Assembly (NCBI GenBank): GCA_022316685.1
Contig: JAKJHU010000062.1
Location: 3,061,501 to 3,125,500 of the forward strand
DNA: 64,000 bases
Direction: 5' to 3'
DNA from: Progne subis subis
Lineage: Eukaryota; Chordata; Aves; Passeriformes; Hirundinidae
The notes beneath the pieces were generated by a model. The model was not told the origin of the DNA. It made no database searches and saw only the letters and a program-made list of their open reading frames with translations. Shown here piece by piece: positions 23,101-32,604 of this stretch (the first letter of the stretch is position 1; each line of letters starts with the position of its first letter). The translations under genes were made by a program, and so were the position numbers.

Positions 23101-25582
23101 AGCTTCTCAATCCCCCTCTCTGGGCAGGATGTTTGCTGTAACTGTCCTGTTCCAGTTTTGCTTTGGAGATGTTCTAACATGCCCTGCAGTGATTTTTTTT
23201 GGGGCAGGGTGAAGCTGCACTTCACCTAAACTACAGATATAAACCCCTGTTTGCCCCTATTTCTGGTGAGCAACCTGGGTGCACTTAAAGAAATTGTGCT
23301 TAGACCTGTCATGAACACACTCAGGAGTGGGAAGGAGGTTGCTAAGGGGGATTAGCAAAATGCTGTGACCTGCACTGAGCCTGGTCTGACGACAGCCTGT
23401 GAACTCAACTCTGCTCTGTGTTGGCAGAGGGGGCTCCAACGAATGAAGAGGTTATCCGGATCATTGCTGCTCAGCTCGCTGAGATCGGAGACCAGTTTGA
23501 TAAAGAAATCCAAGGAAGAGTAGTAAATGACCTTGTGCAGCACTTCTTGGATGCAAACCTGTCTAAAGCGGTGAGTGAAAAGCAGCCTGACAAGCAGTTC
23601 TCCTTTTGAATATTCTGCATCCTTCCTGCTGTGACTTTGAAGGCATCTGAAAATTCATCCCAAACACTTACTTTCGAAGGTTTGTTAGAGGTGATTCAGT
23701 GGCAGAAGTTAATGTGTAAGTTGGGTTCCTTGGGCTCATCTCCTTTCTGCAGATGGTGAGATGGTGGTTGTGGAAAAGGACTGACTTGGAGGCATTTTGT
23801 CCTTTTGGTGGCCCTGTGGCTTATCTTGGAAAACGAGCGGTCTGGTTAAGCTTAGTTTTAGTACTTAAGATCTCTGGACTTTTGTGCCAAGTCCTGTATA
23901 TCTGCTGACCATCATGAGGGTAAAAATTGAGCAGGTTAGTGACAGGAGTGTAACTTGTGCTTTTTACTGAGCACTGAAGAGTCAGCAATTCACGAGACCC
24001 TTTTGTGGTGCTGTGTGTTCATGGGTGCAGTTCTGGGAGTAGCAGTGGGTTTAGGCCTGGCTGGGGTGGCCTCATCCTGCAGTTGGCTCAACATCTAACA
24101 GGCCTTGCTGCTGTGCAAGAGAAGTAGAGTTTGAGGTCTCTTGTGTTAAAAAGCAAAAAGAGGCTGTTTGAGGATTAGATCCACGTTTGGATCAAGGGCC
24201 AGTGTTTTGGGGGTGTTTTTTATGTAACAGGCTGGCTGCCAAGGCTGGGAGGAAGGGCAGCAGCACCCTGAGGAGCGTTTCAACAAGCACAGCAGTTACT
24301 AGCCCAGCCCTGGCAGGCTGTGCAGAGTCCCCTTTCTGCCCCAGCTGTTGCAGAGATTCCTCTCTTCCTTGCATACAGGAGATAATCCGGCACATGTCCA
24401 GGACAGTGGAAGAGCTCATACGAGCCATCCCCGCAGACATGGAGCACGAGAAAGCCATGTTGGTGCTGGTAATGGTCTTGACTAAGAAAGTTTTGAATAC
24501 AGCACCCTCCCTCCTACGCCGTGTCTATGACACCACTCTGAACTACATGAACCAGTTCCACGACTACATTGTGGATATGGTGAGTCAAAGAGCTCTGGGG
24601 GGTCACGTCACAGTTCCTGCTTGCCCTCCTCTCAGAACAGCCAATGAACACAGTGCACTTGTTCTGCTGGGCAGGGAGAGCTGTGACTGCTGCTCTCCTC
24701 CCTGCAGTCTCCTCAGGGAGCTGTACCAGTAAGATCTGGTACAGCTTTTCTTCCCTCAGCGAAGGAAAACCTGACCTGAGCTCTATTGGCTGCATTTCCC
24801 CAGTGTCTTGACCCTGAGGGCTCTGTTCTCATCTTCCTCAGCTCCCCAGAGCCTGGGAGAGCTGGAAGGGGAAAGGAATTGCTCCTGAGAATTAACACTA
24901 GCAGAGGAACAATGAGAAGTGGTCAGTTCCATTCTTGTTCTCTGTTGGCACCTGAGCAGAGGCTGTGCAGCTCACAGGCAAGCCAGGCTGGAGGCTGCAG
25001 CTTCAGCAACTACCGAGGCTGGGGACAGCAGCGGATGCACTCGCTGCTGCTGAGACTCAGTCCTTGAGAATGAGAGTGGAGCGGGCAGGGCACTGATCCT
25101 GTGTGAAGCAGAGACACAGCTGTGCTGTGCTGCAGGCTGTGGGACACTCCTGCACTGCAGCCTTGGCAGGGACAGTGCTGGCAGCAGCCTGCAAGTGTCA
25201 CCGTGCCGTGTCCCTCCACACTGCCCTGCCCCTCCTTCGGTTTGGCTCCAGGATGCCGAGTTACCCCAGAAATGGGTCAGTGAGAGCCAGGCCCCTGCTG
25301 CTGCCACAGCGGCTCATAGCACCAAGGGCAGGGAGGGCTGGAGCTGGGCAGCAGGGCTGTCCCACACTGCCCCAGGGGCCACGTCCCTGCTGCTGGCACA
25401 GGAGGGAGCACTGCAGGGGGCACTGCTGGGGCTGTCCTGCACTGTCCCTGCTGCTGGCACTGCAGGCGGCACTGCTGACCTGCCGGGTTCCTGGGCAGGC
25501 ACAGGGCAGGGCTTGCCGCAGAAGAGCCCTGCTGCTGTTAGTAATTCCCTTTGTGTTTCTCTCCCTCCAGCTGGGTGAATGA
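20176..25582 (+). CDS. BID: BID, BH3-interacting domain death agonist (whole spliced CDS)
   Basis: BH3-only Bcl-2 family protein. In the known pathway caspase-8 cleaves BID, and the truncated form moves to mitochondria and activates BAX and BAK. The CDS joins 20176-20184, 21992-22178, 23428-23570, 24379-24579 and 25571-25582 (552 bp, 183 aa; human BID is 195). Visible marks are the caspase-8 site DELQTD|GNRS with the cut after Asp53, and the BH3 helix at about 72-93 with core QLAEIGDQFD (Leu82, Gly86, Asp87). A second conserved block is RAIPADMEHEKAMLVL (128-143), leading into the hydrophobic hairpin helices at about 138-151 (KAMLVLVMVLTKKV) and 156-170. All junctions are GT-AG and keep phase. 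The start (ATCATGG, good Kozak context) has an in-frame stop upstream in the same exon. The least certain part is the last exon, which supplies only LGE and the stop. It converges on BCL2L13, another Bcl-2 family gene. Confidence 0.95.
21992..22178 (+). CDS. BID: BID coding segment 2 (N-terminal helix and caspase-8 loop)
   Basis: Acceptor CTTACGTCTCAG| precedes 21992. Encodes residues 4-65 plus the first base of codon 66, including MEHALLFSFLE and the regulatory loop with DELQTDGNRS. Donor CTAG|GTGAGC is at 22178/22179. An identical GTGAGC donor nine bases earlier (22169/22170) gives the same phase. The downstream one aligns better in length with human BID before the BH3 region, so it was chosen. 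Confidence 0.9.
22800..23003 (+). mobile_element. CR1 LINE 3' fragment, + orientation (BID intron 3)
   Basis: Degenerate CR1 3' end: 'gtgagggtggtaaaactctggcacgggctgc..agaggt' then 'acattcaaggtcggtttggctggggctttgagca', then 'aaggtcccttccaactc' and a TTCTGTGA end. Older and more diverged than the copy at 7180-7463. Confidence 0.85.
23055..23135 (-). mobile_element. CR1 LINE 3' terminal fragment, - orientation (BID intron 3)
   Basis: Begins with 'tagaatcatcaggttga', 'aaagaccttcaaggtcat', the reverse complement of a CR1 3' terminus. Lies only about 50 bp from the oppositely oriented copy at 22800-23003, giving a tail-to-tail CR1 pair. Confidence 0.75.
23428..23570 (+). CDS. BID: BID coding segment 3 (BH3 exon)
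   Basis: Acceptor CTGTGTTGGCAG| and donor AAGCG|GTGAGT. Encodes residues 67-113 plus the last two bases of codon 66, with the BH3 motif EEVIRIIAAQLAEIGDQ. Starts in phase 1 and ends in phase 0, matching its neighbours. Confidence 0.95.
24379..24579 (+). CDS. BID: BID coding segment 4 (central hydrophobic helices)
   Basis: Acceptor CCTTGCATACAG| and donor ATATG|GTGAGT. Exactly 67 codons in phase 0, residues 114-180, carrying the family-typical IPADMEHEKAMLVL and TAPSLLRRVYDTTLNY segments. The frame stays open into the following intron as far as 24732, so intron retention would give a different tail. Confidence 0.95.
25361..25500. repeat. Imperfect repeat, roughly 75-bp unit, in the last BID intron
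   Basis: GC-rich stretch in which 'ggctgtcc..cactg' and 'tccctgctgctggcac' segments each occur twice in the same order, with 'gcactgca' words between them. Degenerate, about two copies; no coding sense. Confidence 0.5.
25571..25582 (+). CDS. BID: BID coding segment 5 (C-terminal L-G-E and stop)
   Basis: A long pyrimidine tract and acceptor TCTCCCTCCAG| precede CTG GGT GAA TGA. The resulting total length is close to that of known BID proteins. A rival acceptor at 24706 would give an intron of only about 127 bp and a tail of some two dozen residues; it is judged less likely. Confidence 0.65.
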   Translation: MGE

Positions 25583-26160
25583 GCTCTCCAGCCCCGTGTG
25601 GATGCCTGAAGATTTTCCTTAAAGGATGAAATTCACTTGATTTACTTTTAACTTCTGAAACCCATCTGTAAAAGGGATGGCAGATGATAGATAGGCTTTT
25701 GTAGACTAGTACAACAATAGTGCTGGGAGCTGCCTGCCAGCTCTGCCAGGACCTGTAGGGAGTAGCGCTTGCCTTGCTCCTTTACGATATTTTTATTTTA
25801 GCAGCAGCAATCTTTGTGCAGAGCCTGCCTTGTGTCTCTACAGGCCCAACGGGCACAGGGCCTGCCCTCTGTGTTTTTCTGAGCAGCTGTAGCATTTTGC
25901 AGTAGTTATTCACTTCCCAGCCCTGCTCCTGCAGCTGAGCCGTGCTGAATGCTGTTCCCAGGGGTGGTTCATCAGCAGAATCATCAGTGGGGTGGGTGGG
26001 AGTCAGGTCTGTCTTGATGAGAAGCTGGCAGCAAGAGGGAACAGAACCCTGAAGGATAGAGGGGGGTGTGGCCAGACAAGCCTGGCACCAGGATATCACA
26101 GTGTCAATCACTATACGCCTGTGTTCGCTTGAAAAATAAAACTGTTGGGAAAACTGTAAA
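25583..26160 (+). other. BID: BID 3' UTR
   Basis: From the stop codon to just past the AATAAA at 26135-26140. No open frame or repeat of note. A second AATAAA at 26376-26381 could extend it by about 240 bp. Confidence 0.6.
26135..26140 (+). terminator. BID: Poly(A) signal AATAAA of BID
   Basis: First canonical + strand signal after the BID stop, 553 bp downstream. The downstream GT-rich element is only moderate. The next signal on this strand is at 26376. Confidence 0.55.
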
Positions 26161-26640
26161 GAAAAGGGCAGGGTAGGCACAGGGCAAGTCCTTTGGGGAA
26201 TGCACCCTGGATCTGGTTAAGAAAAAGTAGCGTATCTTTTAGTTACATCTCAGGTTGAACAAACTTGGACTCAGGTTGTTTGATACATAATCATACAAGG
26301 TGGTAAATGTGCCACCTGTGATCCAGGGGCCTTGGGACTTTCAAGTACGTAAATATTTTGAGGTTTTTTAATATGAATAAAAAATTCATTTCTGATGGCT
26401 ACTCCAGCTCTGCGGACTTTGTTTCCACCTGAAATTTTTTTGTGCAAGTACTCTTGGCATTCTTCTAATTCACCATGGCTTATGATGCAGCTGGCAGCAG
26501 CAGAGACACTCTGGTCCTGTCCTTGTGCCTCGCATAAGCAAATTTCCTGTAAGTAAAACCAGCTTTTCTTTGGTGCCTGCACTAAAAGGGGGAGGGGAAG
26601 CACAGAAGCAGTCTACACGTTGCTTTTGAAAACTGTACCA

Positions 26641-26646
26641 TTTATT
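26641..26646 (-). terminator. BCL2L13: Candidate distal poly(A) signal of BCL2L13
   Basis: Reads AATAAA on the - strand, followed in that direction by GT-rich sequence containing CGTGTAGACTGC and TCTGTGC, a reasonable downstream element. Use would give a 3' UTR of about 5.2 kb ending roughly 0.5 kb from the BID poly(A) signal. Confidence 0.4.
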
Positions 26647-27776
26647 AAAGTGCAACCTGGGGGCATGGTCTTACAGCAGTGTCCCGTTAGCAGAGAGAAA
26701 AAATGTACATACCCCTTCACTTGAAGTGAATATTGAACAATGAAGCTGGAAAGAACTTTCTTGTCAAGGTGGAAACCCTTTTATTAACCAAATGGCACAA
26801 GAAGCTTTAGACAGATTTCCCCAAGAGGGCTGCACTTGCATGTTGGAAGGAACAGTATGATGACAAGTTCCTGGGATAAGGGGTGACCTGAGGAGCAGGC
26901 AGGGTCTCTCTTCCCCCAGGGAAGCCTCTTGAAAACAGAATCCAAAACCCCTTCAAGTCTGTCATTATTTGCTTACACCCAGCAGAAGAGATCCCCTAAC
27001 CTGCAGCTTCAGAGTCAGTCCCATTAGTCTTTTGCTACTTAACAAATCAAGTGGCATTCTTTTGGTCTGAGGGTTTTTAGGTTTGTACTTAAATAAAAGC
27101 TTATCCTGCAAGTTAAAACAGAGGACAAAGCCCCTGAAGGTACAGCAGTCGGATGCATCCTCTGCTTGTGTCCACATCCACAGTGTCCCTTGCCTGCCCT
27201 GCAGATACTGCAGGGAGATCAAAGGCAGCTTCCACTGGAAGCCAACAGGAGCTCCCCCACTCTACAGCATGACCACAGACCTCTAGCCTGGAGGAAGCGA
27301 GTCAGCCTCCCCAGGAGACTGAGAGTCAGCTCCACGTAGGAAAAAAAGCGAAGTTATTTAATTAAGGAGGTGGAGCCGAGTGATGTGTTGTGGTTCCCCT
27401 GGACTCGGTGCTACTGCCCCTTCCGAGCTGGTGTCACTCCCCAGACAAGTCCTGGTCAGGTCCCTTCACTGTATCACACACAAACTGAGTCCTGTTGCCT
27501 AAACCTGGCCCTGCTGCACCCTCTGGGCCTGAGAGCTCTACCCGAGTCATGTAGTGCTGGCTTAAATTTTATAAACACCCTCTCCCCTCCCTGTTTTTTT
27601 TTTTTTTTGTTATGGCAATACCGAGCTAACCACAGGTACATACATGAAGTCAAAGTAGTGCTTGTTCTTGCAACCTCCCTCATGCTGAAATTAAGCAGTC
27701 CAAGCCAAATTAAAGTCATGCACAGCTTCTGCCCTCACTAGCTAGAGCAGATACTGTGCCTCACCCCTCCAGTGTT

Positions 27777-28145
27777 TCACAGAATCATCTAGGTTTGGAA
27801 AAGACCTTTGAGATCGAGTCCAGCCTGTGACCAAACACCACCTTGCCCACCAGACTGTGGCACTGAGTGTCACATGCAGCCTTTCCAATCCTCTCCAGGG
27901 ATGGTGACTTCACCAGCACCCTGGGCAGCCCATTCCAATGTCCACTCACCTTTCTGTGAAGAACTTCTTCCTAATGTCCAAACTAAACCTCCCCTGGCAC
28001 CTCCCCTGGACTCAGGCTGTGTCCTCTTGTCCTGTTGCTGTTCCCTGGGAGCAGAGCCTGATCCCCACCTGGCTGCTCCCTCCTGGCAGGGACTTGCAGA
28101 GTGACAAGGTCTCCCCTGAGCCTCCTCCTCTCCAGGCTGATTCCT
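27777..28145 (-). mobile_element. CR1 LINE 3' fragment, - orientation
   Basis: Begins with TCACAGAATCATCTAGGTT and 'aaagacctttgagatc', the reverse complement of a CR1 3' end, and continues through 'ttccaatcctctccag', 'gggcagcccattccaatg' and 'tgtgaagaacttcttcctaa', all typical of CR1 read backwards. The best-preserved CR1 copy in the window. The right boundary is approximate, as similarity fades after 'cctctccaggctgattcc'. Confidence 0.92.
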
Positions 28146-31100
28146 GTAGTACCAACTTCCCCCCAGCCTGGATCTCCTGAAGCTCCAGGGACTCAGGAGC
28201 CCACCAGGCTGCACCCAGCACACAGGAGTTGTGACAGGGCTCTGCACCTGCACTTTGGGCTTTTGGCCAACAGAGGAATTGTGTCGGCTCTCAGCCTCTT
28301 GTTCCTGCAGTGCCAGCTGAAGAAAGTCCTTGCCCAGCTCCCAACACTATGCCCAGCTAAGCATAGTTTAGAATTAAGCATGGCTGAATTTAAGTTGCAC
28401 CTTATCTTTCTTGAAAGCCCTTCCCCTGACAGCTCCGTACTGAGTGTGCTGCCCACTGCAGTTCCTTAAGGATTTCCCACTTTTTTCACAGATCCAGTCC
28501 TCTGCTGTTTAGGGTATGCTAAGGATAAAGTGAAGACAGAATGGGTCTAAGGTAGATATTTTGTTAAAGTACAGGCCACTCGAGGACAGATATTGAGGCA
28601 CTTCTGGGAAGGGGATGAGAACACAAGTGTAAGTAATTCTACATGCCCTTTAGCAAGTGTTACAGCTCCTGCCTTCCTCTGCCAGCTGTGAGGGATCCAC
28701 CAAAGAGAGGCTGCATCACACCTTTCAGCGATAATTGGACCCTGCAGTTTAAGATGACTGTAATATACTTGAAGATGTGGGGAGAAACCTTCCATTTTCT
28801 AATTCACACCTCATAACAGAGCAGCCTCCCACTGAGGTCTGTAGGAACGCTGCCATCTGAGCTTACCGCTCTGGTGATCCCAGCTCTGACCACAGGACTC
28901 CAAACTGCAGAACTCAACCCCACAGCTGACCTTTTCAACTGGTGCAGTGTTCCTAGAGGAAAGAGATCCAGTAAATTTTCCGAACGTGTGGTCAGTTCAA
29001 ATTCTTGCTGACTTGCCAAATCTGAAAGACCCCAGAAGGAGAAGAACGTGAAGAAAGGGCCGAGCAACCAAAACATACGGTGCAACTGATGCTCCATGCG
29101 ATGCAGTAACACACCAGAAAATCAAGGCTTCTGCCTGACCACGAAAATGCCCAACAGTCATTTATTTTCCTTACTACAGCTGCCACTTTCTCACTGCTCT
29201 GTGTGGAAGCTTTTTATTTTGGGGCTCCTTGTGGCAGTAAGTTTGGAACTTCTTCCCTTGCCAGCCTGGATTTATTCCTGTCTGTCCTCCCTACCCATCT
29301 CTACGCCACTACTGAGACAACCTCATCCGCAGAGAAGATGAAGTCACACCAGCCCTGCCTCCATCCTTCCTCTGTTGGCACACAAGTTATCCAGAGCGTG
29401 CCCGGAATCCATCTCTGCTTCAGAGGAACCTGCTGTGTGGCTGGAGGTGGGGATGCACCAGAAGCAGGTCTGCTGTCTTCAGTAAGAGGGGATGTAGGCT
29501 GGGAGCAGTTCTCTCCCACAGAGAAGAACCCAAAGCCATCAGCAAAGCAGCAGAGGTGCAGCCCCGCCCCGACTGACCCAGCAACAACGCTGCCTTTGTA
29601 CCAGTTCCTGATAAACACAGAGCTGAAACCAAACCCAAGTGTTCCTGTGTGTCTGTGAGAGATGGAGCGTGAAGAGATCTCTGCTCCACCTGGGGGAAGC
29701 TCCTGCAAGGGGCCAGCACAGGGAACTGCCTGGTGGGAAGGCAGACAGACACCAGAGTCTGGGGCAGGAGGAGCTCCCAGTGACCCCTCCTGGGGACACA
29801 GCGCAGCAGTGAGTACCAGCAGGGCACCGGAAAGTGGCAAAAAAAGTCAATTCCACTTCGCAATGTGATAAAAGATTTGGGATTTTTTTTTTTTTTTCTG
29901 ATAAGGCCAACCTGCTATGTTTTTGTACATGGAAGAAGAGCAATCAATGATCAACAGTACCGTACAGAACTCCAGAACTCCCAAGTTCAGTCCACAGCAG
30001 CAGTATATACACAACCCTTCCTCTTAATATTCAACTCCACACACACGCAGTTCAAAATCCAGTAAGTTTTCTAGAAAATCCATTTCACAAAAGCTTACAC
30101 AAAAATAATTCCTCAGAATCTGACACATTCTGACTAACTTTCCAGCATTCTGGGATAGGAAAATGCAGCAAGAATATTCTAAAATAGAGAATATGCTAAG
30201 ATCCCTTCATTCTGAGATCCCTTAAGAAACAGGCTCATCAGGAGATGTACTCTGGTTATTTAGGAAGAGAAGTACCTTGTCTTTGTGCTTTGCGAAGACT
30301 CCCGTAAGCTCCTGTTTCATTTTTTACATTAACACGAGTTCCCTTTCGCCTTCCTCCATCTGCTCTAAGCCACAGTGCCAGCACCAACCCTCAGAGATGC
30401 AGCCACAGTTCTGCCTGGGAAGCCCGAGGTGCTGCCCAGGGACAAGGACAGACACACAACCCTGTGCTGAAAGAGGAACTCCTGCAGCTGGATCCCACTA
30501 AGGAGCAGGGCAACACCTGAACGGCTTCTCTGCACACACACCTCTAAAGTGTTGTGACTGCAGGAAGGGGGATTTCCTTTTTCTGCCCAAGTAAATTGCT
30601 CATCATTTGTGAACCTGTAAGTTTAGCTAATTGCAGATTCACAACTGCTAAAGAACTCTCGCTGAACAGCACTCGGGGCCAGGTGAGGAACAAGCAGCTG
30701 GAGATGTTTAATGCTCTTTTGCTCAGTTACTAGAATCCATTGCTTTATATATCTGGGATTCCGTCACAGGCAAGAGCGAGTTAGGACTAAATACACTCTG
30801 TGCTTAACTTGGGAAAGACAATGCAGACTGCAGCGTGACACAGACAGCAGAGCGGTTTGTGAATTGCACTTGAGGCACTGGCCTTGCCTGCACATGGCTC
30901 TGCTGTATTTTTGCTGAACGCACCCCAGATCTCAGAGCACTGATCCCAAGGGCACCGAGTCCAGCATCAGTTTCGTACCTCTGGTAACTGAAGGGTCAGC
31001 AGTACAGTGGGCTGGGCAGGAGCGGAGCAAACGGATTCTCAAACCAGCAAATAGCAGTGTCCCTCCCACCCTCCTGGGCAGCACCTCTGCCCCAGGAACA

Positions 31101-31529
31101 CCAGGATGCTCAGAGATAATACAGCTATAGAGAGGCAGCATCTTCACAGGATGGGGCTCCAGTAAACGTCAGGGGCCAAAACCAGTGTGAGCCAAGAGGT
31201 AAGAATAAGCACTGTCCCACTGGGGCTTGGGAGGAACCTGGAAGGTTATGAGGAGCAGTGCTGTACCTGAGAGGAAGCTGAGACAAAAGGGACACCAGCC
31301 TCTCGCTACAGGACTCAGGTTGGCTAATGTTTGTTAGGAGGGGCTCAGGGGCGCAACGGGAAGTGACACAACAGCACAGCTGCAATAGCGGTCAATCTGA
31401 GAAGCCAAAATCTCCAGCGGTTGGCAGCAGCTGGCTCTCCCCTTCCCCTGGGGATTCTCTGTTCCAGTTCCTAGAGTATGAGCACCCCTTTCTTCAGCAC
31501 CTGCACTTTAAGTTCTTAAATTTGCAGGG

Positions 31530-31547
31530 TTTTTTTCTCCTTTTTTT

Positions 31548-31578
<31 letters not shown>
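31530..31578. repeat. T-rich low-complexity tract
   Basis: About 49 bp almost entirely T with a few C on the + strand (A-rich on the - strand). Lies just downstream, in - strand sense, of the ATTAAA at 31595-31600 and could cause internal priming artefacts in cDNA data. Confidence 0.95.
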
Positions 31579-31594
31579 AAAAATACCCCCAGAC

Positions 31595-31600
31595 TTTAAT
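31595..31600 (-). terminator. BCL2L13: Candidate proximal poly(A) signal (ATTAAA) of BCL2L13
   Basis: ATTAAA on the - strand about 210 bp after the stop codon, followed by TCTGGGGGTATTTTT and then a genomic A-rich tract. The variant hexamer and the A tract make it uncertain. Confidence 0.3.
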
Positions 31601-31806
31601 CACGAAAAAACCAGTCCCCGCCCCGATTCTACTAAAAACATGATTGTCCGTAGCTGGAGGCTTCTTGAACAACCTCACCTCATCACCACTGAGTTACTCG
31701 AACGTCCAATTAAACAGCAGGCAGCTCAACCTTTAGGTAACACAACTACAAAAACCGGATGTGCTCTCTCCTCTCCCCCCTCCTCCTCCTCCTCACGAGA
31801 GCTCCG

Positions 31807-32604
31807 TTACTTTTTCCTCAGCGCCAGCGCTACTCCGACTGCCACAGCCAGGATAGCGACGGCGGCAGCCCCGCCGTACAGCAGTATAGATTTCCCTTCT
31901 GGCAAGAGGATAGGCTTCTCCTCTGCAGCTGAGGGCTTCTCTTCTCTTTCTTCCAAGTGGCCCTCTTTCCCCACTTTTTTTTCCCCTGGAAGCAATATTT
32001 TCTCCGGTTCTGGCGCAGCCTTTTCTTCTGATGGGGCCGACTTTGGGACAGGTTTACTTAAGACGGGGATTTCAGGTTGAACGAGCTCTTCGGCCGCTTT
32101 TCCCTTTTCCTCCTGTTTCGTACGCAGAAGCGCGGAGGGATGCGCTTTCTCAGCAGCGGCAATTTCGGGAGGTTTTATCTCCTGTGAAGAAGCAGAGGTT
32201 TCTGGAAACGCTGCCTGCGCCGTCTCCGCAGCGCCGGCTTCCTCGATCCCCTCTGGGATCTCTTCCTTCTCCACGTGAACGATGTCGGAGTTGGAAGAGT
32301 TGTTCTCGCTCCTCTCTTCAGCCCCTCCGTTGCTGTCCAGGCTTTTGACCTCTTCGGGATCCATGGCCACCTGCTGCCAGGACTCTGGTCCCAGGGACAC
32401 GGGCAGGCTCTCGGTGTGCCAGCTCTGACTGGCCGACAGCGACACGGGCAGGCTCTCGGACTGCCACGACGTGGTCACCGTGGGCGACTCCGGGGGGCTC
32501 ACCTGCCCCGAGTTGTCGCTGGTCAGGATGTAGATGTCATTGCTGTCCTCCGCAATGAGCCCCGGATACTCCTCCTCTTCGGATTCCAAAGCGAAGACCG
32601 CTCC
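31807..32604 (-). CDS. BCL2L13: BCL2L13 coding segment 6 (exon 7; LIR, acidic region, membrane anchor)
   Basis: Acceptor CTTTGTTCACAG| then GGA GCG GTC (Gly-Ala-Val). Encodes residues 203-467. Carries the acidic FALESEEEEYPG stretch, the repeated serine-rich SLPVSL segments, WQQV, the conserved NSSNSDIVHVEKEE block and the final anchor ILLYGGAAAVAILAVAVG. The stop TAA is at 31807-31809. Confidence 0.97.
   Translation of the reverse strand, partial: GAVFALESEEEEYPGLIAEDSNDIYILTSDNSGQVSPPESPTVTTSWQSESLPVSLSASQSWHTESLPVSLGPESWQQVAMDPEEVKSLDSNGGAEERSENNSSNSDIVHVEKEEIPEGIEEAGAAETAQAAFPETSASSQEIKPPEIAAAEKAHPSALLRTKQEEKGKAAEELVQPEIPVLSKPVPKSAPSEEKAAPEPEKILLPGEKKVGKEGHLEEREEKPSAAEEKPILLPEGKSILLYGGAAAVAILAVAVGVALALRKK

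Larger units (their letters stand above)
26160..31806 (-). other. BCL2L13: Inter-stop region, probably mostly BCL2L13 3' UTR
   Basis: No coding exon recognised on either strand. On the - strand several AATAAA/ATTAAA motifs could end BCL2L13. The nearest is at 31595-31600 (only about 0.2 kb of UTR, next to an A-rich tract in that strand), then several near 29150-29275, and the farthest well-formed one is at 26641-26646. Contains the CR1 at 27777-28145. A 180-codon - strand open frame at 29301-29840 lacks an ATG start and any recognisable domain. The extent of the UTR cannot be fixed from sequence. Confidence 0.45.

Noticed and set aside
24707..24775. Alternative terminal BID exon after the acceptor at 24706
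   Set aside because: The intron would be only about 127 bp and the tail unlike the family. The acceptor at 25570 has the better pyrimidine tract. Kept only as a finding about C-terminal uncertainty.
29301..29840. 180-codon open frame on the - strand in the inter-stop region
   Set aside because: No ATG at its start, no recognisable domain, competing frames of similar length overlap it, and it lies where BCL2L13 3' UTR is expected.
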